Source: Mitsuokella sp047974105
GTDB taxonomy: Bacteria; Bacillota; Negativicutes; Selenomonadales; Selenomonadaceae
Direction: 5' to 3'
Assembly: GCF_047974105.1 (NCBI RefSeq)
Contig: NZ_JBHYRS010000005.1
Coordinates: forward strand, 62,001-126,000
Length of the DNA: 64,000 nucleotides
The notes below the pieces were generated by a model, which did not search any database, was not told where the DNA came from, and was given only the letters and a program-made list of their open reading frames with translations. The translations under genes were made by a program, and so were the position numbers. Positions 17,549-26,440 of this stretch are shown in pieces (the stretch's first letter is position 1; each line of letters starts with the position of its first letter).

Positions 17549-17859
17549 TGCAGCATAATATCTACATCTATCTGCTGCTGATGTCCGCTGTGACGCTCGC
17601 CATCCGCATCGTGCCGCTGACTCTGATCCGCGGCCAAATCAAGAACACCTTTCTGCGTTCCTTCTTGTTCTACGTCCCCTATGTGACGCTGGCCGTCATG
17701 ACCTTTCCGGCCATCACACAAGCCACGCAGACACCCGTAAGCGGCGCTCTGGCCCTCGTCTTTGGCATCGGCCTCGCGTGGTTTGGCGCAAGCCTCTTTA
17801 AAGTCGCCTCGGCCTGCTGCCTCATCGTCTTTATCACGGAGCTTTTCCTGATTCAATGA
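17548..17859 (+). CDS. azlD: AzlD-family small transporter subunit
   Basis: 103-residue partner of AzlC with four hydrophobic segments. IRIVPLTLIRGQIKN, followed by FLFYVPYVTLAVMTFPAI, matches the AzlD family (TRxxPfll...lpxavla pattern). The gene begins inside the azlC stop codon. Together they would form the amino acid exporter. It is followed by a strong hairpin terminator shared with the convergent gene. Confidence 0.9.
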   Translation: MQHNIYIYLLLMSAVTLAIRIVPLTLIRGQIKNTFLRSFLFYVPYVTLAVMTFPAITQATQTPVSGALALVFGIGLAWFGASLFKVASACCLIVFITELFLIQ

Positions 17860-17895
17860 TTGTCTTCTTCCCTATAAAATCATGATTCTGCATAT

Positions 17896-17940
17896 AAAAG
17901 CCGCTTCCATCATTTTTTCGTGATGAAAGCGGCTTTTCTT
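17896..17940. terminator. Bidirectional terminator
   Basis: AAAAGCCGCTTcCATCA pairs with TGATGaAAGCGGCTTTT (17921-17937) around a T-rich loop; convergent genes on both sides. Confidence 0.85.
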
Positions 17941-17972
17941 TTATATTCTCCTATTTACGAGGTTTTACGGCT

Positions 17973-20096
17973 TCATTCGTCCCTTTTCTTGTTCCTAACT
18001 GGGGGGGGCAGCTCATCCGGCCATTCAGCCAGACTGTCTTTGATAAACTCATATTCTACAATGGATGCGTAATACACCTCACCGTAGTTGACGTTATGAG
18101 CCCTGCGCCAGATTGAGGAAACCCATTTTTTATTTCCCTTCGCCGTACGGATCCGGTAAATCAGGCTGTACGTCCTGCCCGGATTTTCTGCCAGCTCCCG
18201 GTAAACAATCTCCGCCACGCGTTTCCTGTCGCAGGGGCAGATGACATTGTCAGCATTTTCCTTCGTATAGTTCATGAACTCGCTGACATTGCTGCATTCA
18301 AAGAGGCTGACCATGGCCTTATTGATAAACAGAATCTTGCCGCCTATTTTTCCTTCACTGACGAGCAGAGCCGTCGGCAGGTTGCTCGTGATGGTCTGCA
18401 GGTTGAAGCCCAAAGAGCTCCTGCTGAGCTGCTCCATCGATTCATCGTAGATGCGGTAATGATTGCGGCCCCGAAGCTTCACGGCATAAAGCGCCGTATC
18501 GGCCTGATGGAAGAGCTTTGCCAGAGGCATGCCATCGCCCTGATACAGGGCATAGCCAATCGACACGGAGAATACATGCGTCTCGCCGGCGAACTGGAAC
18601 TGCTTCAGCTTCTTCGAAAAAGTCCGAATCACCTCTTCCACCGTTTCCGGTGTCACATCGGTCATGAAAACAACGAATTCATCACCGCCATTGCGCCCAA
18701 TGATGTGCTGGCTGCCAAAATTCTCCCGCAAATCTCTCGCCATCACGCGCAGGGCCTCATCACCGGCCATATGGCCGTAGAGGTCGTTGATGAATTTGAA
18801 ACCGTCGAGGTCGAGGCTGATGAGCGCGGCCTTGCCTTTTGGATGCTTCTTGAGCCACGCCGCGATTTCCCGGTCAAGGCCCATGCGGTTCAGAATGCCG
18901 GTAAGCGCGTCATAAAAGGACATATGCTCCAGTTTTTCCTGCGAGGCCGCGACTTTCTCGACCATGTTCTGGAAATTGCGGGAAAGCTCGCCGATATCGT
19001 CGGGATTTTCATCCTGCAGATGAACCGCGTCGTACTTTCCCGCCCCGACAGTCTGGGCCGCCCCAATGACGGTCTGCAGGCGCGCAGAAAGTCTGCTGAT
19101 GATATAGAGCGGCAGCAGCGAGACGAGGAAACATACCGTCAGCAGGCCTATGCCCATCTGCAGGAACGCCTTATAAGCACGGCTGTAAATCTGCCCTTTT
19201 TGACGCAGATCGATGAGGTTCATGCCATTGCGCAGCGTCTTGACGCCGGCAATGCTGTCTTCATTGCCCCACTTATAGGAAAGCATCTCGGCATCCGTTT
19301 TGCCGGCCTGCCCTACTTTCTCCGTGGGGTCCTTCAGGACGATATTCTTATCCTCAAGTTTTGTGCCCATGGGATTCGCTAAAGAGTATTCCATGGAACC
19401 CGTGGCATCGCTGAGGATCATCATGCCGTGTTCGCCTTCCGGCTTGTCGTCATAGAGTTTCCCCATAAACGTCTTGAAATCCAGATCCACGCCGATGATG
19501 GCCACCATGATGCCATTGCAGTAAACAGGGCTCATATACGATATGATATAGCGGTCAAGGGTCGGCGCGTAATAAGGTCCCGACCATGCGGCCTGTCCCT
19601 GCTCCATCATATAAGCAAGGGAAAATATATGGCGCGGCACATTTTTACTGCCGCTTTCCTGTCTTTCAGCCAACACATCGTAAAAAGATTTATCCCTGCC
19701 CTGCGATGCCATCCAAAGCGTAGACTTGTTCTCGGAAGGAAAATACAGGTAATAGGAGCAGATCAGGCCAAGGTCGGACTTCGCATCGAGGAAGTCATCT
19801 GCTACGAGCTGCGTCATATGTCTCTGAAAATTGGGATTGCGCAGGCTGGCAGGGTCCTTGATTTCCCTCTGCAGAGAATTTGTCGCATACTCGACGATAT
19901 TTTCCGAACGCAGCAGTTCATCGTCGATTTCCGCGGTCTTGGTATCGACGACATGATTCATATTCTGGATTTCGTAACTATACGTCAGGCTGCTAATGGT
20001 TCCGAGGCTGATGCCTCCCATACAGAGAGCCATCAGGATCATGCCAAACAAGCACACAGCCAAAACCTTGCGCTTTAAAGAATAGAATAACTTCAT
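17973..20096 (-). CDS. Membrane diguanylate cyclase with extracytoplasmic sensor and C-terminal PAS domain
   Basis: A 707-residue sensor enzyme expected to make cyclic di-GMP. Order: N-terminal membrane helix (residues 10-35); a large extracytoplasmic dCache-like domain to about 310; a second helix (LLTVCFLVSLLPLYII); a HAMP linker; a GGDEF domain whose active-site GRNGGDEF is intact near residues 467-473; and a C-terminal PAS-like domain. The inhibitory RxxD site that normally precedes GGDEF is replaced by GSQH, so product inhibition is probably absent. A C-terminal PAS after GGDEF is unusual. No EAL domain. Single gene; the ligand is unknown. Confidence 0.88.
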   Translation of the reverse strand: MKLFYSLKRKVLAVCLFGMILMALCMGGISLGTISSLTYSYEIQNMNHVVDTKTAEIDDELLRSENIVEYATNSLQREIKDPASLRNPNFQRHMTQLVADDFLDAKSDLGLICSYYLYFPSENKSTLWMASQGRDKSFYDVLAERQESGSKNVPRHIFSLAYMMEQGQAAWSGPYYAPTLDRYIISYMSPVYCNGIMVAIIGVDLDFKTFMGKLYDDKPEGEHGMMILSDATGSMEYSLANPMGTKLEDKNIVLKDPTEKVGQAGKTDAEMLSYKWGNEDSIAGVKTLRNGMNLIDLRQKGQIYSRAYKAFLQMGIGLLTVCFLVSLLPLYIISRLSARLQTVIGAAQTVGAGKYDAVHLQDENPDDIGELSRNFQNMVEKVAASQEKLEHMSFYDALTGILNRMGLDREIAAWLKKHPKGKAALISLDLDGFKFINDLYGHMAGDEALRVMARDLRENFGSQHIIGRNGGDEFVVFMTDVTPETVEEVIRTFSKKLKQFQFAGETHVFSVSIGYALYQGDGMPLAKLFHQADTALYAVKLRGRNHYRIYDESMEQLSRSSLGFNLQTITSNLPTALLVSEGKIGGKILFINKAMVSLFECSNVSEFMNYTKENADNVICPCDRKRVAEIVYRELAENPGRTYSLIYRIRTAKGNKKWVSSIWRRAHNVNYGEVYYASIVEYEFIKDSLAEWPDELPPPVRNKKRDE

Positions 20097-20276
20097 GGCA
20101 TCCCCTTCATGGCTGGCAGTATGGCGATACCGGTCTCACAAATGATATTTCACGATTTCACGCGCATGACTGCAGCTTACGACTTTTACAACTTATGGAT
20201 ACAAATTATTTTCTTTAAGATTTTATCTCGTTCTGTTATAGACTTCGACGGAGCTTCTCAAATTCCTGTCATTATT

Positions 20277-21839
20277 TCAAGTATTTTTGTCCCCCCCTAA
20301 GGGACAAACTGCTTCCATCTCATTCTCTTCCACCTTTTGATTCCAATTTTGCGGACGCTGCGGAAAGAATACATTGAGGACCCGTTCTTCCTGCGGTTTG
20401 CCGAGGAAAGAACCGAGCAAAAAGAACGCCAGCGACACTGTGATGCCAATGACAATCTGATGAAGCCCCATGAATTTAAAGCCCATGCCCTGCGTCAGGC
20501 AGTAAGCAAATGTACCGCCGCCCATGGACAAAAGGGCGCCAAGGCGGTTGGCCTTTCGCCAAAACAGACCTAAAAGCAGGGTCCAGAAGAACGCCGTCTC
20601 CAAGCCGCCAAACGCGAACATATTGATGATCCAAATAAGGCTCGGCGGCGTCAGCGCGATGATGAAAACGATGACACCAATAACAGCCGTGGCCGCCGTA
20701 GAGAGCACGCGCAGGCGCTTTTCCGTGACTTGTCTGCCCTGCTTTTCCACATGGTGCAGATAAACATCCTTGACGAGCGCCGAAGAAGCGACAATCAAAA
20801 GGCCCGAAATCGTCGAAATCGAAGCCGCGAGTGGCCCAATGATGGCAAAGCCCACGAGAGCCGGCGGCAGCGCCGCGACAATGGTCTTTGGGATGATGTA
20901 ATCCACGCCGCCGTATTCAGAGAGCGGCCCCGTCAAGACACCGTGAGCGAGAATGCCCGTGAAATTGACGCCGATATTCATAAAGCCGACAACGACCGTG
21001 CCAATCAGCATGGCCCTGTGCAGGCTCTTCGTATCCTTGTAGCTGATGCCGCGCACGACCGACTGCGGCAGCGCAATGGTGCAGATGCCGACGAGCAGCC
21101 ACTGAGTCAAATAAAGTCCGACAGGCATATGACCAGCCGACAATGGTTCGAGCATTTCAGGATGGTTCATATGGATATTGTCCATAATGGCTGTATAGCC
21201 GCCGCCCGCTTCGAGTACATAATATAGAAGCAAAGCGATGCCGATCATCATCATGACGGCGCAGCACGTATCCGTGATAGCCACGGCGCGGAAGCCGCCA
21301 ATGCTCGTATAGAGCACGACGACGAGGCCAAAGAGCAGCAGGCCCATCTCGTAGCTGTAGCCCGTGACGGTCGCGAAAAGTTTCGCGCCGCCGACAAACT
21401 GGGCCGTCATCGTGCCGCAGAAAAACAGCACGATGATGAAAGCAGAAAGAGCCGCAAGGCCGTCCGACTGAAAGCGCTCCCTGATAATGTCCACAACCGT
21501 GACGGCATCAAAACGGCGCGAAAGCAGGGCCACGTGCTTGCCGAAGATGCCGAGCACGAGAAAAATGGCCGTGACCTGCACGACAGCCATATAGACCCAG
21601 CCAAAGCCGATCTGCCAGGCCATGCCGGGGCCGCCGACAAACGAGCTCACGGAGCTGTACGTCGCGACTGTCGTCATCGCGAGCACGAAGCCGCCGAGGT
21701 CGTGGTTGCCGATGAAATACGTCTGCACAAAATTCTTGCCGACACTCTGCCGGCGCACCCAGAAACCGATGGCCACCATAAAGCCCATGAAGATGAGGAG
21801 TGGCAGCAGAGCTGAGAGATTTCCTTCATTTGTCATCAT
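20277..21839 (-). CDS. panF: Sodium/pantothenate symporter
   Basis: A 520-residue member of the sodium:solute symporter family, matching PanF (imports pantothenate for coenzyme A). Signature features: FWVRRQSVGKNFVQTYFIGNHDLGG near the N-terminus, ATYSSVSSFVGGPGMAWQIGFGWVYMA, and the NMFAFGGLETAFFW region. About 13 helices. The ATG at 21839 has GAGGAGG six bases upstream, lying inside the end of the preceding yhdT gene, so the two are coupled. The panF-yhdT pair is well known, which supports the call. Confidence 0.92.
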   Translation of the reverse strand: MMTNEGNLSALLPLLIFMGFMVAIGFWVRRQSVGKNFVQTYFIGNHDLGGFVLAMTTVATYSSVSSFVGGPGMAWQIGFGWVYMAVVQVTAIFLVLGIFGKHVALLSRRFDAVTVVDIIRERFQSDGLAALSAFIIVLFFCGTMTAQFVGGAKLFATVTGYSYEMGLLLFGLVVVLYTSIGGFRAVAITDTCCAVMMMIGIALLLYYVLEAGGGYTAIMDNIHMNHPEMLEPLSAGHMPVGLYLTQWLLVGICTIALPQSVVRGISYKDTKSLHRAMLIGTVVVGFMNIGVNFTGILAHGVLTGPLSEYGGVDYIIPKTIVAALPPALVGFAIIGPLAASISTISGLLIVASSALVKDVYLHHVEKQGRQVTEKRLRVLSTAATAVIGVIVFIIALTPPSLIWIINMFAFGGLETAFFWTLLLGLFWRKANRLGALLSMGGGTFAYCLTQGMGFKFMGLHQIVIGITVSLAFFLLGSFLGKPQEERVLNVFFPQRPQNWNQKVEENEMEAVCPLGGDKNT

Positions 21840-22089
21840 GTCCGGCCTCCTCATCCTCAAGACTCATATCCTCAAAAACGGTCGCCGTCAAAATCTTGAC
21901 GCCAAGGATAGCAAAAAGCCAGACTCCAATCGTTGCGGTCCATACCCAAAGCGGCAGATGGAAGATTTCCACGCTGACACTTGCCAGGCCAAAGCCCGCA
22001 AAAACCCAGAAGCCAATCAGGATGAGGAGCAGCAGCCCCGTGGCTGCCGCCTCTTTTTGTACCTGCCGGTACTTTTCGTAGTTATTCAT
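21826..22089 (-). CDS. yhdT: YhdT-family membrane protein
   Basis: An 87-residue protein with two membrane helices (AAATGLLLLILIGFWVFAGFG and LWVWTATIGVWLFAILG) and acidic C-terminus. This is the small partner usually encoded just upstream of panF (YhdT/DUF997). The start at 22089 follows AAGGAGGAAAAAA; a longer reading would begin in the terminator of the neighbouring gene. It overlaps panF by 14 bases. Its exact role in pantothenate uptake is unknown. Confidence 0.85.
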   Translation of the reverse strand: MNNYEKYRQVQKEAAATGLLLLILIGFWVFAGFGLASVSVEIFHLPLWVWTATIGVWLFAILGVKILTATVFEDMSLEDEEAGHDDK

Positions 22090-22171
22090 TTTTTTCCTCC
22101 TTGTACAGTCGCGCCCTTTGAGTCGGCGCGTACCGTCATGTTTTATGATGGCACGAACAGGGAGATTTGTC

Positions 22172-22200
22172 AAAAAAATAGGAGCCGCTTGCGCGGCTCC
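22172..22200 (-). terminator. Terminator of metY
   Basis: GGAGCCGC-ttgc-GCGGCTCC hairpin (22181-22200), followed on minus by TATTTTTTT. Confidence 0.9.
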
Positions 22201-22232
22201 CTCTCTTGGGTAGAGAAAAGTATATCAAACGG

Positions 22233-23528
22233 TCAGTCAAGAGCCCTGAAGGCCTGATCGAGATCGTAAATGATATCGTCGATATGTTCCGTACCGATGG
22301 AAAGACGGATTGTGGACGGCGTAATGCCGGAAGCAGCGAGCTCCTGCTCGTTCATCTGCGAATGCGTCGTCGAAGCCGGATGAATGACAAGGGACTTGAC
22401 GTCGGCAACATTTGCCAGCAGGCTGAAGACCTTCAGATGGTCGATGAACTTCTTGGCAGCCTCAGCACCGCCCTTGATCTCGAACGTGAAGATCGAGATA
22501 CCGCCATTCGGGAAGTACTTCTTGTAGAGCTCATGGTCCGGATGGTTCGGCAGCGACGGATGGTTGACTTTTTCAACATGCGGGTTCTTGGCGAGATAGT
22601 CGACAACCTTAAGAGCATTCTCGACATGACGCTCAACGCGCAGCGACAGCGTCTCCGTGCCCTGCAGCAGCAGGAACGCATTGAACGGCGAAAGCGTAGC
22701 GCCTTCATCGCGCAGAATCAGCGTGCGGACGTACGTAGCAAAAGCGGCAGCGCCGACATCTTTCGCGAAGCTGATGCCATGGTAGCTCGGGTTCGGCTCA
22801 ACGAACTGCGGGAACTTGCCCGAAGCAATCCAGTCGAATTTGCCGCTGTCGACGAGAACGCCGCCAAGCGTCGTGCCGTGGCCGCCGATGAATTTCGTGG
22901 CAGAGTGCACAACGATATCGGCGCCATACTCGAACGGACGCAGCTGATACGGCGTAGCAAACGTGCTGTCGACGACAAGAGGAATCTTATGCTTATGAGC
23001 AATATCGGCTACAGCCTGAATGTCGATGAGGTTGGCGTTCGGGTTGCCGACGGACTCGATGTAAACGGCACGCGTGTTGTCTTTGATTGCGTCCTCAAAG
23101 ACCTCGACACCCTTCGTCGGGTCGACAAATGTCGTCTCGATGCCGTAGTTCGGGAACGTATGCTCAAAGAGATTGTACGTGCCGCCGTAAATCGTCGTAG
23201 CCGCGACGATGTGCTGGCCCTGATGAACGAGAGCCTCAAGCGTGTACGTGACAGCAGCTGCGCCGGAAGCAACGGCAACGGCAGCAACGCCGCCTTCAAG
23301 AGCTGCGATGCGGCGGGCAAAAATATCTTCCGTCGGGTTCGTCAGACGGCCATAGACGTTGCCGGCATCCTTGAGTGCAAAGCGGTCAGCAGCATGCTGG
23401 GCATTGTGGAAAACATAGCTCGTCGTCTGATAAATTGGTACGGCACGTGCATCCGTAGCAGGATCAGCCTGTTCCTGACCAACGTGCAGCTGCAGGGTTT
23501 CAAAATGATACTTTCTCTCTTCACTCAT
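22233..23528 (-). CDS. metY: O-acetylhomoserine sulfhydrylase
   Basis: PLP-dependent enzyme of the Cys/Met metabolism family, 431 residues. It condenses O-acetylhomoserine with sulfide (or methanethiol) to homocysteine (or methionine). The PLP lysine lies in VVHSATKFIGGHGTTLGG. N-terminal FETLQLHVGQEQADPATDARAVPIYQTTSY is typical of MetY rather than cystathionine synthases, and the roughly 430-residue length agrees. Monocistronic, behind a consensus promoter with two palindromes, so it is probably controlled by sulfur or methionine status. Confidence 0.93.
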   Translation of the reverse strand: MSEERKYHFETLQLHVGQEQADPATDARAVPIYQTTSYVFHNAQHAADRFALKDAGNVYGRLTNPTEDIFARRIAALEGGVAAVAVASGAAAVTYTLEALVHQGQHIVAATTIYGGTYNLFEHTFPNYGIETTFVDPTKGVEVFEDAIKDNTRAVYIESVGNPNANLIDIQAVADIAHKHKIPLVVDSTFATPYQLRPFEYGADIVVHSATKFIGGHGTTLGGVLVDSGKFDWIASGKFPQFVEPNPSYHGISFAKDVGAAAFATYVRTLILRDEGATLSPFNAFLLLQGTETLSLRVERHVENALKVVDYLAKNPHVEKVNHPSLPNHPDHELYKKYFPNGGISIFTFEIKGGAEAAKKFIDHLKVFSLLANVADVKSLVIHPASTTHSQMNEQELAASGITPSTIRLSIGTEHIDDIIYDLDQAFRALD

Positions 23529-23552
23529 GAATAACGGCCCCTTTCTATCGGC

Positions 23553-23623
23553 AAGTCACGGTGACTTGTAAACATATCTGATTAATATGTTTACATTATA
23601 AATGTAACACTGTAACTTGTCAA
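23553..23623 (-). promoter_or_regulatory. metY promoter with two operator-like palindromes
   Basis: On minus: TTGACA (23618-23623), 17 bases, TATAAT (23595-23600), a perfect sigma-A promoter. Just downstream is an 11-base inverted repeat TGTAAACATAT/ATATGTTTACA (23567-23577 and 23585-23595) that covers the expected start site. Then comes the palindrome AAGTCAC-G-GTGACTT (23553-23567). A repressor bound there would block initiation; which regulator is unknown. Confidence 0.8.
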
Positions 23624-23641
23624 GGGAAAAGTAAGGGGAAA

Positions 23642-24274
23642 TCACGATTTTGTCGATTTCGTATCCTTGTTAGATGTACCTCTGTCCAACGGCCAGAGGA
23701 GACCGTGCAGATTGGCATCGCGAATGACATTATCCATGCAGCCGCGGGCCAGATAGGCGGCCGTACCTGTCGTCGAATATTCATCTTCGTAGAAATCCGA
23801 AGACTTCTTGTAGACGAGTTTATCCGTCGTGCGGTCGTAAACGACGAGCTGGACTTCGGCGTAGCTGTGCAGAATCATATCGTGATCCCAATACCAGCTC
23901 ATCGTCGTATACTGCTCATAGCCGGCAAGCACCGGAATGACGACGAGGTCCGCATTGAGCTTCTCCGCAATCGGCTTCGCCATATTCTTGATGCGCATCT
24001 TGCCCGTCATATTTGCTGCCACTTCATCCCATGCGGCCTCGCAGTCCTTTTCCGGAATATATTCAACGGCCTTCAAGGTATCATTCAACGGCACATGCAG
24101 GGCCCGGTCAATCTTCGTCTCGAGCTCGTCCTGCACATCCGCACTCGGCTGCTGCCAGCTCTCAATGACCATCGGGAACTGCGCAATGCGCTGCGGCTGC
24201 CGCTCCGCCGCCAGCGCCGTGACCGACAGCAGCAAAACAAAAAGAAAACAACTTACGGCGACGATTTTTCTCAT
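23642..24274 (-). CDS. Secreted protein of unknown function
   Basis: A 210-residue protein with a classical signal peptide (MRKIVAVSCFLFVLLLSVTALAA) cut after Ala-Ala. The mature part has KNMAKPIAEKLNADLVVIPVLAGYEQ and a later AEVQLVVYDRTTDKLVYKKSSDFYEDEY segment. This recalls lipoprotein-like proteins that sample periplasmic or envelope state, but I recognise no named family. The C-terminus is Thr/Ser/Lys-rich (SNKDTKSTKS). Start chosen at 24274 after GGGAGGTAAGCATC; upstream in-frame sequence belongs to the palindromic element. Single gene. Confidence 0.75.
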   Translation of the reverse strand: MRKIVAVSCFLFVLLLSVTALAAERQPQRIAQFPMVIESWQQPSADVQDELETKIDRALHVPLNDTLKAVEYIPEKDCEAAWDEVAANMTGKMRIKNMAKPIAEKLNADLVVIPVLAGYEQYTTMSWYWDHDMILHSYAEVQLVVYDRTTDKLVYKKSSDFYEDEYSTTGTAAYLARGCMDNVIRDANLHGLLWPLDRGTSNKDTKSTKS

Positions 24275-24326
24275 GATGCTTACCTCCCTAAAAAGATATA
24301 TTGTTACATCACCAGCAGTAAGCTTT

Positions 24327-24511
24327 GACGAGGGAGCTGCCGTAAGCGAAGCTTTCGTGATGAGCGTCAAGAAAATTTTTTCAGACATCCAGCACTTCCT
24401 TGCCAGAGACTTTCGTCCAAGCGCAGCGCGTTTAAGTCGGCGGCAAGGATAATAAAAGTCTGAAAAAATTTTTAGCTCATCACGACGCGCAGCGTCGGCA
24501 GCTCCCTCGTC
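24327..24511. repeat. 185-bp element with four nested stems
   Basis: Between YitT and the secreted-protein gene. Nested exact arms from outside in: GACGAGGGAGCTGCCG (24327-24342) with 24496-24511; CGTGATGAGC (24356-24365) with 24475-24484; AAAATTTTTTCAGAC (24372-24386) with 24458-24472; CCTTGCC (24398-24404) with 24442-24448. Read as RNA it folds into one long interrupted hairpin. No convincing gene inside. It is probably a MITE-like or other dispersed intergenic repeat that may also stop transcription from yitT. Confidence 0.8.
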
Positions 24512-24529
24512 ATTGCGCCTCGATTGAAT

Positions 24530-25435
24530 TTAATGTATCGCCTTCTTCTTAAAGCGTCCCCCAACGATATCGTGTACGGCATTGATCGTGACGAAGGCAT
24601 TTTCGTCCTTTTCGAGCACGATTTCCTTGAGTTTGTCGACTTCAAGGCGCGTGACGACGCAGTAAAGCACTTCCTTGGCCTCGCCCGTGTAGCCTCCCTG
24701 CCCGTGCAGCAGCGTCACGCCGCGCCCGAGGCGGTCATTTAAAGCCGAGGTGATTTCCTCGTGCTCGTTCGTGACAATCATGACGGCATACGATTCGTCA
24801 AGACCCTTGATGACCACATCGATCATCTTCGAAATGACAAAATACGCGACGAGTGAATACATCGCCTTGTCCCAGCCGTAGAGCAGGCCGGCACTCGACA
24901 GAATGAACAGATTGATGAACATGACGACTTCGCCGACCGAAAAGACGGAACGGCGGTCCATGATGATCGCGACAATCTCCGTGCCGTCGAGCGAACCGCC
25001 CGCGCGGATAATGAGACCGACGCCGAGACCGTCGATGATGCCGCCAAAAATCGCCGCGAGGAACGGGTCGTCCGTAACCTTTGGCAGAGGGGCAAACACG
25101 GCCGACCAGAACGACAGAATGCAGATGGCAATGGTCGTGGCAATCGCGAAATTCTTGCCAATCTGCTTATATCCGAGGTAAAGGAACGGAATGTTCAAGA
25201 GAATCAGGAACACGCCGAGCGACAGCCCCGTAATCGATGACATCATGATGGAAATACCGACCACGCCGCCATCGATGACATTGTTTGGAATCAGGAAAAG
25301 CTCCAGTCCGATGGACGCAATCAGCGCACCGAGGATGATCATCAGGTATTTTTTTACATAGAACGAAGCCTTGCGGTGCTGCCGGATGACAGCCTTGGCC
25401 TCCGTTGTTCCCGGCAAATGATGGATATCAGTCAT
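24530..25435 (-). CDS. YitT-family membrane protein
   Basis: A 301-residue protein with an N-terminal five- to six-helix membrane domain (YitT/DUF161) and a soluble C-terminal DUF2179 domain (residues about 215-300, with YCVVTRLEVDKLKEIV). Family hallmarks: LFLIPNNVIDGGVVGISIM and IRAGGSLDGTEIVAIIM. Function is poorly known; it is widespread in Firmicutes. Single gene, terminating near the nested repeat. Confidence 0.9.
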   Translation of the reverse strand: MTDIHHLPGTTEAKAVIRQHRKASFYVKKYLMIILGALIASIGLELFLIPNNVIDGGVVGISIMMSSITGLSLGVFLILLNIPFLYLGYKQIGKNFAIATTIAICILSFWSAVFAPLPKVTDDPFLAAIFGGIIDGLGVGLIIRAGGSLDGTEIVAIIMDRRSVFSVGEVVMFINLFILSSAGLLYGWDKAMYSLVAYFVISKMIDVVIKGLDESYAVMIVTNEHEEITSALNDRLGRGVTLLHGQGGYTGEAKEVLYCVVTRLEVDKLKEIVLEKDENAFVTINAVHDIVGGRFKKKAIH

Positions 25436-25626
25436 TTATCTCTCTCCTATTTGCAATTGACTTTCTTCATATTATAGTTCCATTATATAGGAAAACGATA
25501 CAATCCTCCATGAAATTATCATGAATTTTTCTCCATGTGTTACAAAAATCCTTCTGTATTGCTCATTCGCATAAGCGTCCATGCTTTTCGATTCTTTATA
25601 CTTATTTCTTCATATTGTTTGTTGAA

Positions 25627-25660
25627 TTTGATTGACTTTGACTGACTTTGATGATATTAT
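25627..25660 (+). promoter_or_regulatory. fru promoter with tandem 10-bp repeats
   Basis: TTGACT (25632-25637), 17 bases, TATTAT (25655-25660). Overlapping the promoter are three head-to-tail copies of TTTGAYTGAC (25627-25636, 25637-25646, and a partial one from 25647). Direct repeats in a promoter are typical of DeoR-family operators, so autoregulation by FruR is likely. Confidence 0.6.
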
Positions 25661-25685
25661 GAAAGTACAGAAAGGTGTGAACGTC

Positions 25686-26432
25686 ATGCTTACGGAAGAA
25701 CGATATGCCACTATCCTCCGCATTCTCAAAGAGAAACGGGCTGTGACGGTACCGGAACTCACACGTGCTCTTTGCACCTCAGAATCCACGATTCGCCGCG
25801 ACCTCACAGAACTCCACAAACGCGGACTTCTCTACAAGGTCTACGGCGGCGCTACTTCCATCGACAACAACTACACCGCTATGGAAGAAGATATGCCGAC
25901 GAAGAACAGCCAGTGCACCGAGGAAAAAATCGCCATTGCGCGCCGGGCAGCAAGTCTCGTGACGCGCAAAGATTTTGTCTATATCGATGCCGGCTCGACC
26001 ACGCTGCATATGGTGGATTTTCTGCAGGAGCGTCAGGCCGTCTACGTGACAAACGGACTGCCTCATGCCTCACGTCTGTCCCTCAAGGGTTTCAAGGTGT
26101 TCATCCTAGGCGGCCGACTCAAATCCCTCACCGAAGCGGTCATCGGCACTGAGGCTCTGCACAATCTGGAACTCTACAATTTCACCAAAGGATTTTTCGG
26201 TGTCAACGGCATCAGCATCAAATCCGGCTTTTCCACACCGGATGCGAGCGAAGGGCTCGTCAAGAGCGAAGCTCTTTCGCGCTGTGAACACGCCTATGTG
26301 CTGGCCGATCAGTCGAAATTCAACAAGATTTCGCCGATCACCTTTGCCAACATCTCCAGTGCTGCCATCATCACCGGGCATCTAAGAGACAAGAAGTATC
26401 GGGATTGCACGACAATCCTGGAAGGAGAGTAA
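25686..26432 (+). CDS. fruR: DeoR-family regulator of the fructose operon
   Basis: A 248-residue DeoR-type repressor. The N-terminal winged helix-turn-helix includes RAVTVPELTRALCTSESTIRRDLTELHKRGLLYKVYGGA. The C-terminal sugar-phosphate sensor has the family's DAGSTT motif and a late LADQSKFNK. It sits directly upstream of fruK and fruA, the usual FruR arrangement, where fructose 1-phosphate is the inducer. Start at 25686 follows GAAAGGTG. Eight bases separate it from fruK, so one operon. Confidence 0.92.
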   Translation: MLTEERYATILRILKEKRAVTVPELTRALCTSESTIRRDLTELHKRGLLYKVYGGATSIDNNYTAMEEDMPTKNSQCTEEKIAIARRAASLVTRKDFVYIDAGSTTLHMVDFLQERQAVYVTNGLPHASRLSLKGFKVFILGGRLKSLTEAVIGTEALHNLELYNFTKGFFGVNGISIKSGFSTPDASEGLVKSEALSRCEHAYVLADQSKFNKISPITFANISSAAIITGHLRDKKYRDCTTILEGE

Positions 26433-26440
26433 GAGAAGAA

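Noticed and set aside
24275..24388. N-terminal extension of the secreted protein
   Set aside because: Would place coding sequence inside the palindromic element and before a perfect ribosome site; the signal peptide starts at 24274.
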